A DNA stretch of 43,590 nt from a virus. The translations under genes were made by a program, and so were the position numbers. Below, piece by piece: positions 37,402 to 43,590 of this stretch. The notes below the pieces were generated by a model, which was given only the letters and a program-made list of their open reading frames with translations, was not told the DNA's origin and ran no database searches. The stretch covers positions 1 to 43,590 of IMG/VR virus record IMGVR_UViG_3300035085_000018; one strand, written 5' to 3'. Positions within the stretch are counted from its first letter, which is position 1. Every line of letters starts with the position of its first letter.

Positions 37402-38094
37402 TCAGAACCCCCGGATCGCGTGAACCACGATGTCGCTACCGGCGAGCAGGTTCCCGGCGCCGCCCGAGTCGAGCCGCATGCGGCTAATCTGCCCGCTGGT
37501 GGTCGCCCAGATGCCAGCGCCCTGCACGATGGTCGGCGCCGTCGCCGCCGCTTCCGAGCCGCTGTTGCCGGTCCAGATGCCGGACTTCACCTGGCCGGAT
37601 ATGTTGCGCACCCACATGCTGGTGAACGCGCGCGCGGCGGTGATCGCGCTCGCCGCCACTTTCCAGCCTGCCGCAGTCGCCGCGACCTGGGTCACCGGCG
37701 CACCGTTCCCCTCCATGTTGGAGTTCGAGTAGTTCGTCGTTCCGGTGTCGAGCGTCGGATTGCCGAGCTGCACTTGGGCAATCTGGCTCGCCGAGTAGCC
37801 GGCGATGCGGATCTTCGTCCACAGCCAGTTTTCCGGATCGAAGACCCCTGTATCGATCGTGGTCGACGCGCCGGCCGCGTTGTTGTTAGAAGCGACCACG
37901 GCCATGCCGGCCTGGCCGACGTTAAAGATGAGCGTGTCGGCGAGGCGCGGATCCTCGACCATCGCCCACAGAAGCGCGCGCAGGCGGCGCAGGCGCGTCC
38001 AGAACGACTCGCGCGGACGCGCGAGATGGTGCGGCTCGGCAATATCCATCTGCGCGGCGAGCGGCATCATCAGCAGGATTGGTGAGGTGCGCAT
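37402..38094 (-). CDS. Virion-like beta-rich protein with basic N-terminus
   Basis: A 230-residue protein. The first 45 residues are basic and helical (FWTRLRRLRALLWAMVEDPR); the rest is Asn/Thr/Gly/Ser-rich with many strands (VVASNNNAAGASTTIDTG, NPTLDTGTTNYSNSNMEGNG), like a phage adhesin or fibre. Sits 2 bases upstream of the 37016..37399 gene. Confidence 0.6.
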   Translation of the reverse strand: MRTSPILLMMPLAAQMDIAEPHHLARPRESFWTRLRRLRALLWAMVEDPRLADTLIFNVGQAGMAVVASNNNAAGASTTIDTGVFDPENWLWTKIRIAGYSASQIAQVQLGNPTLDTGTTNYSNSNMEGNGAPVTQVAATAAGWKVAASAITAARAFTSMWVRNISGQVKSGIWTGNSGSEAAATAPTIVQGAGIWATTSGQISRMRLDSGGAGNLLAGSDIVVHAIRGF

Positions 38095-38095
38095 G

Positions 38096-38644
38096 TCAGT
38101 TCGGCGAATCCACGGTGTACTGGTGCAACTGGATCGAGTTGCCGGAGTTGGCGATCGACCAGGTCGCCATCAGGTCGAGGACCTGCGCCGCGGTCGCGTC
38201 GAAGTTGCTCCCGACCGCCGGCGCCGAGGCCGGCATCCCGAAGCACCCCATAGTGCCGGCGGGCGAGCTCACTACGGATTCCGACTGCCAGAACCCCTGG
38301 TGCATGAAGTTCGCCGCCTGGCCGACCGCACGCAGCGTGAGGTACCACTCCAGGATCCACGCGACGTTGGTCTTCGCGGTCGTGTTGAGCGTGATGGCGC
38401 CGCTCGTCGCCACCACCACGTTGCCGAGCTTGAGGTCGAAGGTGAGCGTGCCCGGCGTGGTGACGATGTTCGATACTCGACCCGCGGCGAACACCGCCAG
38501 CCGATCGCCCACCTTGGAGAATTGCCCACCAGAGAACGGAAACTTCGCCGCGAGCGGCAGGATGGACGTCTGCGCCGTGCTGTTGGCGAGCGCCGTCCCG
38601 TCGCCCTGCGCTTCGATGATCGGCGCGTACCAGCCCTGTCTCAC
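38096..38644 (-). CDS. Structural protein, head-module insertion
   Basis: A 182-residue protein from GTG 38644 (GTGA overlap). WYAPIIEAQGDGTALANSTA, GQFSKVGDRLAVFAAGRVSN, TFDLKLGNVVVATSGAITLN and the end IQLHQYTVDSPN follow a pattern I associate with siphovirus structural proteins of unknown role (from memory). The sequence is strand-rich with few charged residues, as for a surface-exposed virion subunit. Confidence 0.65.
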   Translation of the reverse strand: MRQGWYAPIIEAQGDGTALANSTAQTSILPLAAKFPFSGGQFSKVGDRLAVFAAGRVSNIVTTPGTLTFDLKLGNVVVATSGAITLNTTAKTNVAWILEWYLTLRAVGQAANFMHQGFWQSESVVSSPAGTMGCFGMPASAPAVGSNFDATAAQVLDLMATWSIANSGNSIQLHQYTVDSPN

Positions 38645-38814
38645 GCGCCGGCTTTCTTCTGCTCGCGACGGGTCTTGGCCGCGGCGCCGTGCGCCTTGAC
38701 CATCGACGCGACCCGCGAGAGCGCGTTCTCGACTTCCTTCGCCGTGGCGTCGTCGTGCTCGGCGATCGACTTGATCGCCGCCTCGGCGAGCTCGAGCTTG
38801 CGGTCGAGGTCCAT
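38641..38814 (-). CDS. Small helical protein
   Basis: A 57-residue charged helical protein from ATG 38814: KLELAEAAIKSIAEHDDATA, then EVENALSRVASMVKAHG and a basic end. Overlaps on both sides (ATGA at the start, GTGA at the end) support it. Possibly a small virion or assembly factor. Confidence 0.6.
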   Translation of the reverse strand: MDLDRKLELAEAAIKSIAEHDDATAKEVENALSRVASMVKAHGAAAKTRREQKKAGA

Positions 38815-39212
38815 CAGGCGTTCCCCGCGGTGATCGAGAAGGTGTTGACCGTGACGGTCTGCCCGCTCGCGATGTTGGTGTTGTCGAGCGAGAGGTCGCC
38901 CGAGCCCTGCCCGCAGGTGCCCTGCAGGTGGCAGGTGGTGCCGGTCGAGTCGTACAGGCGCCAGCTCGCCGCCGTGCCGGAGGCCGAGGCGGTCGCCGAC
39001 CAGGTGCCCGACTTCGCCTTCGAGCCACTCGCGGCGTTGCCCATCCAGTCCGAGGGCAGCGTCATCGACACGAGCGTGCCGGCCGGATCCGCCGCGGCGC
39101 AGTTCGCCGGCACGGCGCCGGAGAAGATCTTCAGGATCGGCGCGGTGCCGACGGTCGTCTCGATCGAGTCGAGGCGCGCATTGCGCACGCTGACCGATTG
39201 CTGGAGGGCCAT
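38814..39212 (-). CDS. Structural protein, head-module insertion
   Basis: A 132-residue protein. RNARLDSIETTVGTAPILKI, FSGAVPANCAAADPAGTLVS, then MTLPSDWMGNAASGSKAKSG resemble a family of phage structural proteins found beside the portal gene (from memory, function unknown). Five bases separate its start from the portal stop. Confidence 0.65.
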   Translation of the reverse strand: MALQQSVSVRNARLDSIETTVGTAPILKIFSGAVPANCAAADPAGTLVSMTLPSDWMGNAASGSKAKSGTWSATASASGTAASWRLYDSTGTTCHLQGTCGQGSGDLSLDNTNIASGQTVTVNTFSITAGNA

Positions 39213-39216
39213 CGCG

Positions 39217-41094
39217 CTACTCCTTCGTCACGCGCCGCACCGAGCGCAGGATCTCGCCGTCGGGCCCGCGCTCGATGTCTTCGGCGGTCTCGAGCGGATA
39301 GCCGCGGATATGGTTGTTCACCACCGGGGCCGGCTGCGGCGGCACATGGACGGTCGCGCCTTGGACGGTGACCGGCACGATCGGCGCCGGCTGCGTCGGG
39401 ACGTTGACCGTCGAGCCCCCCACCGCCACGTTCGTCACCGGCGCCGGCTGCTTCGCGATCGCCCGGGCGAGGCCGCTGATCGCCGCGGCGGTGGTGTCCT
39501 GTGCAGACATCTGGACCCCGACGCGCGCCGCGAGCTCGGCGGCCGCGGCGTGGTCCCAGGCCTCGAGCAGCGGCAGGATCGTCTCGCCGGTCACGGGCCC
39601 CGCCGCCCCGGCGGCGACATCGCGCTCGGTGGCGTCCTGGAGCTCGCACAGCTGCCGGTCGCACCAGGCCGCCGCGATCTCGGTGGCGCATAGCAGGCTG
39701 TCGCGCACGTAGGCGATATGGCCGCCGTAGAACTCCCCCATCCAGGCGCGCCAGGCCTCGGCGCTGTGGCCGTGACGCTTGAACGCGGTGCGCGCGGCCG
39801 ACGTTTCTTTGCGCACCACCCGCCCCGCGATCGAGAACGTGAGCGCCCGCGCGCGGGCGTCGGCGGCGTCGTCGGGCTCCGTCGCCGGGTCCGGCTCGGG
39901 ATCCGGCTCGGTGCCCGCCGGCACCATGTTCATGGGCTGGAGCGGCTCGTCGAGTCCGGGCAGCGGGTCGAGGCCTTCGCGCACGCGCGCCTCGTTGCGC
40001 ATGAGCCAGCCGGCCTGGATGCCGGAGTTGTAGAACTCGCCGCGCGCCTCCATGTCGCCGCGCGCCAGGCTGTCCATGTCGAACTCGAATTCCAGCCCTT
40101 CGTCGCGTTCCTCGTCGGTGAGGAGCTGGTCCTCGATGGCCGCCTCGAGGCATTCGACCCACTCGCGCAGCGTGTAGCGGTCGAACTCGATCGACAGCTG
40201 CTCGATGTTGTTGTTGGTGGCCTTCTCGAGCGCGAAGGCGATATGCGGCGGCACGCCGAACCAGCGGCAGATGTCGATCGCCTTGTCCTTGCGGCCCTCG
40301 AGGAACTGCGCATCGGTGTTCTTGATGCCGAGCTCGTGCAGCTTCATGCCGCCTTCCATCACCGCGGCCTTGCCCCGGTTGGCGCCGTTCAGCCCCTGCT
40401 GATAGCTCTCGAGGAAGGCCTTGCGCGCGTCCTTGTCCTTGAACGTGCCCGGGTACTCGATCCACACGCCCGGGCGCGCGTCGTTGGTGATGAACCGCGC
40501 GCCGTATTGCTGCTGGGCGAGGCCTTCGCCGATCGACTCGCGGCCGAGCTCGATCACCGAAAGGCCGGTGAGGCCGTTCGTCTGCAGGCCGGTGAGCTTG
40601 AACACCGCGCCCGGCGGCAGCGGCTCGGGCGTGCCGTCCGGCAGCGTGTGCACATAGCGGTAGGCCCCCGAGGTCAGGACCTCGACCTTCATGCGGTCGG
40701 GATGCAGCGGCAGGAGCTCGGTGATGTCGCCCTTGCCGTCGACGAAGATGCGGTTGTAGCCGGTGCCGCGCAGCGCGACGTGGCCGATCATCATCGCCAG
40801 CCACTCGAACGAGTTCTGCCAGCGGTTCGCGCGCCCGCACAGCAGCCGCATCAGCGGATGCTTGCGCACCACTTCGCGCCCGCGGCCTTCGGCCTTCGGC
40901 TTGCGGATGCACCGCGGCAGCGAGGCGATCGTGCCGGACAGCACGCGCAGGCAGCGATACACCACGGGCAGGTGGAGCGCCGTCTCGGGCGTGGCGGAAA
41001 CGCCCGACGCGCTGCGCGAGATCGGCTGGAACCAAAAGTCGCCGAAGACGGAGCGATCGTCGCCACCGTCGGCGCGAAAGAGCGACAGCAGCAT
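39217..41094 (-). CDS. Portal protein with long C-terminal extension
   Basis: A 625-residue protein. Residues 1-385 are a HK97-type portal: SATPETALHLPVVYRCLRVL, SLPRCIRKP, HPLMRLLCGRANRWQNSFEW, YPGTFKDKDARKAFLESYQQ and the GVPPHIAFALEKATNNNIEQ helix. After an acidic linker (EPDPEPDPATEPDD, about 403-416) come some 200 more residues of helical sequence and a tail with three QPAP repeats separated by beta-strand-like segments (TNVAVGGSTVNVPT). Ordinary HK97 portals stop at about 420. The extension may be a head-morphogenesis or DNA-contact domain. Confidence 0.9.
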   Translation of the reverse strand: MLLSLFRADGGDDRSVFGDFWFQPISRSASGVSATPETALHLPVVYRCLRVLSGTIASLPRCIRKPKAEGRGREVVRKHPLMRLLCGRANRWQNSFEWLAMMIGHVALRGTGYNRIFVDGKGDITELLPLHPDRMKVEVLTSGAYRYVHTLPDGTPEPLPPGAVFKLTGLQTNGLTGLSVIELGRESIGEGLAQQQYGARFITNDARPGVWIEYPGTFKDKDARKAFLESYQQGLNGANRGKAAVMEGGMKLHELGIKNTDAQFLEGRKDKAIDICRWFGVPPHIAFALEKATNNNIEQLSIEFDRYTLREWVECLEAAIEDQLLTDEERDEGLEFEFDMDSLARGDMEARGEFYNSGIQAGWLMRNEARVREGLDPLPGLDEPLQPMNMVPAGTEPDPEPDPATEPDDAADARARALTFSIAGRVVRKETSAARTAFKRHGHSAEAWRAWMGEFYGGHIAYVRDSLLCATEIAAAWCDRQLCELQDATERDVAAGAAGPVTGETILPLLEAWDHAAAAELAARVGVQMSAQDTTAAAISGLARAIAKQPAPVTNVAVGGSTVNVPTQPAPIVPVTVQGATVHVPPQPAPVVNNHIRGYPLETAEDIERGPDGEILRSVRRVTKE

Positions 41095-41258
41095 CAGCCG
41101 CGGCGGCCCAGCAGCGCGACTTCGAGGAGCGGCAGGACGATGAGCGCCGTGCCGCCCGCGATCGCGGCGACCGGGCCGCCGAACTGGGCCCAGAGGCCGG
41201 CGGCCAGGATCCCGAGGCCGGCGGCCTGCACGACGTCGAAGAAGATCGCGCGGTTCAT
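41094..41258 (-). CDS. Small two-segment membrane protein
   Basis: A 54-residue protein from ATG 41258, overlapped by the terminase stop and overlapping the portal start (ATGA on both sides). It is mostly hydrophobic (VVQAAGLGILAAGLWAQFGG and GGTALIVLPLLEVALLG) with a basic end. Tiny membrane proteins between terminase and portal occur in other phages; role unknown. Confidence 0.6.
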   Translation of the reverse strand: MNRAIFFDVVQAAGLGILAAGLWAQFGGPVAAIAGGTALIVLPLLEVALLGRRG

Positions 41259-43000
41259 ACGAATATCACCTCCGTCGGGTCCGGTCCTTCGACCGGCTGG
41301 GCGAGCCAGCGCGAGATCGCCATGATGAGCGCGATCGCGGGGTCGATCTTTTTCGCCACGTCGTCTTTACGCGGGTAGATGTTGTCTTTCGCGTCGCGGT
41401 GGCACACCACGTTGGCGATCGCCCAGCCGAACACCGGGTCGCCGTCGTGATGGAAGCGCTTCGCGGTGACGAGCTCCTCGAGCTCCTTCATCGCCATGGA
41501 GAAGGGCAGCACGCGCGCCGGGCACTCGACCGCATTGAAGCCGTCGGCCAGGAGCTCGATCGAGAACTGCGTGAGCTGCGCCGGGTCGAAGTTCACTTCG
41601 GCGAGGTCGAACTTCGTGCGATCTTCGACCAGCTCCTCGCGCACGGCCTCGATGTCGAGCACGTTGCCGGGCGTCGCGCGGATCCGTCCCTCGCGCATCC
41701 AGGCGTCCAGGTGCTCGTTGCCCTTCTGCTGCACGTTCTCGGCGTTGGTGTAGCAGCGGCTGAACGCGTAATAGTGCGGGCCGTCGTCACGCCGGCGTCG
41801 AAAGACGCGCACCTTGGCGAAGAGGTCCTTCTTGAACGCGGCGTCGAGCGCGACGATGCAGCGCTCGCCGGCGAACTCGTCGATCTTGAGCGCCCGGTCG
41901 CCGCACGCGTCCCACTGGATCATGTTCATCCACGCGCTGTCGGCGTTCACCCAGACGTTCAGGCGCTTGGTGAGGAACTCGTTCAGCGCCTGCGCCTGGA
42001 CCTGGGCGACGGTCGCCATGCGGCGCAGATCCTCGGGGTCGACCGAGATGCCGTAGAGCGGGTTCGCCTTCTTCCAGGTCGACTCGGCGAAATAGTCGTC
42101 GCCGTCGTCGATGGTGTAGATGATGCCGAAGAAGCTCTCGTCGTCGGCCGACTCGCCCTTCACATCGAAGCCGAGGCCGCCATGGCGCTTCAGCACCGCG
42201 TTCAGGATCTTGGTGAGGTACGTGCGCACGTCGAAACAGACGCCGGCCCGGTTCGAGCCCGCTGTCGTGATGGACCAGAGCAGCGGCTGAGCCCGCGATC
42301 CCCGGCCGCTGTCGAGCACGTCGTACACCGCGCGCGTCTTGTGCGCGTGCAGCTCGTCGATCACGGCGCACGAGACATTCAGGCCGTCCAGGCTGTCGCC
42401 GTCGGCCGCGAGCGGCTTGAAGGTCGACGCGGTGTCGCGCACCGCGAGCGCCTTGCGGTACACCTCGAGGCCGAACGTGGCGCGGAAGTCGGGCTCGAGC
42501 CGCGCCATCTGCTGCGCGATCGAGAAGACGATGCGCGCCTGCTCTTCCTTGGTCGCCGCGGAATACACCTCGGCGCCCATCTCGCCGTCGGCGACCAGCA
42601 TGTAGAGCGCGATCGGCGCGAGCTTGGTGGTCTTCGCGTTCTTGCGCGGCACCTCTTCGTACACCGTGCGAAAACGCCGGCGGCCGTCGCTCTTGCGCAC
42701 CCAGCCGAACACGCACGCCAGGCTGAACTTCTGCGCGGGCACCAGGCGGATCGGCGTGCCGGCGACCCAGTTCGCGCCGTCCTTGACATGCGGCAGCAGC
42801 TCGACGAACCGGATCACCCGGTCGGCGAGCTCGGCGCGCCACTCATAGGCCCACTCGGGGTCGTGCTCCCAGCGATCGAGGTCGTCCAGCTGCCGGCGGC
42901 ACGCCGCCTTCACCCACTTGCAGGCCGGCACAACCCCGGCAAGCACGTCCTGCGCGTACTCGAGCGCTTCCGCTACGTGGTCGGCTTGAACTGTCCCCAT
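41255..43000 (-). CDS. terL: Terminase large subunit
   Basis: A 581-residue packaging motor from ATG 43000 (AGGAGGGCGG upstream); the open frame reaches 43264 but this start is better. The ATPase has the HK97-type variant P-loop EEVPRKNAKTTKLAPIALY (118-125), Walker B SCAVIDELHAH (Asp215, Glu216), and the nuclease domain begins near CIVALDAAF (Asp386) with later acidic residues. It cuts and translocates DNA into proheads. Its first 28 bases overlap the small-subunit gene. Confidence 0.93.
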   Translation of the reverse strand: MGTVQADHVAEALEYAQDVLAGVVPACKWVKAACRRQLDDLDRWEHDPEWAYEWRAELADRVIRFVELLPHVKDGANWVAGTPIRLVPAQKFSLACVFGWVRKSDGRRRFRTVYEEVPRKNAKTTKLAPIALYMLVADGEMGAEVYSAATKEEQARIVFSIAQQMARLEPDFRATFGLEVYRKALAVRDTASTFKPLAADGDSLDGLNVSCAVIDELHAHKTRAVYDVLDSGRGSRAQPLLWSITTAGSNRAGVCFDVRTYLTKILNAVLKRHGGLGFDVKGESADDESFFGIIYTIDDGDDYFAESTWKKANPLYGISVDPEDLRRMATVAQVQAQALNEFLTKRLNVWVNADSAWMNMIQWDACGDRALKIDEFAGERCIVALDAAFKKDLFAKVRVFRRRRDDGPHYYAFSRCYTNAENVQQKGNEHLDAWMREGRIRATPGNVLDIEAVREELVEDRTKFDLAEVNFDPAQLTQFSIELLADGFNAVECPARVLPFSMAMKELEELVTAKRFHHDGDPVFGWAIANVVCHRDAKDNIYPRKDDVAKKIDPAIALIMAISRWLAQPVEGPDPTEVIFV

Positions 43001-43536
43001 CCGCCCTCCTGGGGCTTCTCGAAGCCCGGCAGAGAGCCCTGGCCCGCGTTGTCGCTCGGCGTGACGCGCGAGCGCGACGACGGCGACATGCCGAACTGGG
43101 CGAGGAACTTGTCCATGAACTCGAGCGCCCGGTTGCGGATCTGCAACTGCACCGAGATCTGCAGGTAGCCCGATGGCGTCTTGCCGATGCGGCCGGCGTC
43201 GCCCGTCTTGTCGCCCAGCGCTCGCGCCGCCTTGTTCAGCTCGGCGATGCGCTTCTCGGCCCACTCATAGTCGCCCCAGGCCGTGCAGTAGGCTGTGAGC
43301 GCGGCACGATCGATCTGGCTGACGAGTCCCAGGCTCGCCAGGTGCGGCGCGATCCGTTCCCACTCCGCGCGCGCTTCCTTCGACAGCGTCTTCGGAGGCG
43401 CCGGGATCTCGACGGTCGGTCGGATCGTCTCGTCCAGGAGCGCGGCGAGCTTGCCCTTCCCCTGGTTGCGCGGATCCCCGCGCACGAGCTGCAGCGCCAC
43501 CGGCGCCGGCTTCGGTCCTCGCTCACCCATGCGCAT
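42973..43536 (-). CDS. terS: Terminase small subunit (P27-like)
   Basis: A 187-residue protein: RGPKPAPVALQLVRGDPRNQ, IPAPPKTLSKEARAEWERIA, ALTAYCTAWGDYEWAEKRIA, then GYLQISVQLQIRNRALEFMD. This is the P27-type small terminase that binds the packaging site. Start at 43536 or a second ATG at 43530. With the circle closed it follows HNH directly. A disordered C-terminus includes the overlap with the large subunit. Confidence 0.9.
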   Translation of the reverse strand: MRMGERGPKPAPVALQLVRGDPRNQGKGKLAALLDETIRPTVEIPAPPKTLSKEARAEWERIAPHLASLGLVSQIDRAALTAYCTAWGDYEWAEKRIAELNKAARALGDKTGDAGRIGKTPSGYLQISVQLQIRNRALEFMDKFLAQFGMSPSSRSRVTPSDNAGQGSLPGFEKPQEGGWGQFKPTT

Positions 43537-43590
43537 TACCCCCTGCCTGAGATACCCCCCTGCCGAAACTCGCGGAGGGGAAAAGCTGTG
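43537..43590. other. Terminal non-coding segment, likely near the packaging (cos) site
   Basis: These 54 bases, joined with bases 1-26, would form an 80-base gene-free gap between HNH and small terminase. It contains runs of C and a repeated CTGCC (CCCCCTGCCTG, CCCCCCTGCCG), plausible terminase-binding features. No direct terminal repeat between the two ends is visible to me. The exact cut site cannot be read from the sequence. Confidence 0.35.

Noticed and set aside
41399-43168. Plus-strand frame of 589 codons opposite large terminase
   Set aside because: Shadow of the terminase gene, whose motifs are unambiguous.
1-43590. CRISPR arrays, insertion sequences and rRNA genes
   Set aside because: No regularly spaced repeats, transposase genes, or ribosomal RNA sequence seen.

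Overview
The window looks like the complete genome of a temperate, HK97-type, long-tailed (siphovirus-like) phage, or a cleanly excised prophage. Base composition is high in G+C throughout and no bacterial flanking genes are visible. The i-spanin/lipoprotein pair, the exported protein and an outer-membrane-barrel-like protein point to a Gram-negative host, most plausibly a GC-rich proteobacterium; I cannot name it. The ends look like one point on a circle: the HNH endonuclease gene at 27..434 (minus) would lie directly upstream of the small terminase gene at 42973..43536 (minus) if the ends were joined, which is the usual order around a packaging site.

Layout. The genetic switch is at 4.3-6.4 kb: a Cro/YdaS-like regulator (minus) faces a repressor (plus), with two copies of an ACACAGCGTGT palindrome between them. 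A second pair of very similar palindromes lies at 6368..6403 over a strong plus-strand promoter. Leftward from the switch (minus strand) run a CII-like regulator, two tiny genes, a primase-polymerase/helicase, a probable late-gene regulator and HNH. Across the ends follow small and large terminase, portal, a block of extra structural genes, S49 protease, major capsid, connectors, tail tube, tail chaperones with a GGGAAAC -1 frameshift site, tape measure, tail tip and fibre proteins, and a lysis cassette ending at 18.5 kb. A strong terminator at 18304..18341 separates this from the convergent plus-strand operon.

The plus-strand operon (6.4-18.1 kb) is the accessory part. It encodes membrane or outer-membrane-like proteins, a winged-helix protein with a frameshift in a run of ten C, a ParB-like protein, zinc-ribbon mini-proteins, ASCH-type proteins and a tyrosine integrase with a candidate attP behind it. 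In its middle is the most exciting system here: a complete diversity-generating retroelement (DGR). It has two tandem variable target genes (11875..12423 and 12435..12887), an Avd accessory gene (12900..13313), a template repeat (13548..13650) and a DGR-type reverse transcriptase (about 13666..14745). Over 103 aligned positions the first variable repeat differs from the template at 11 sites and the second at 10, and every one of those 21 differences is at a template adenine.

How the parts fit. In a lysogen the repressor would bind both operator pairs, silencing the leftward lytic cascade and, by inference, the operon that carries the DGR. On induction the DGR would be expressed and diversify two small proteins. 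Unlike the classical phage DGR, these are not located in the tail gene cluster, so what they bind is an open question.
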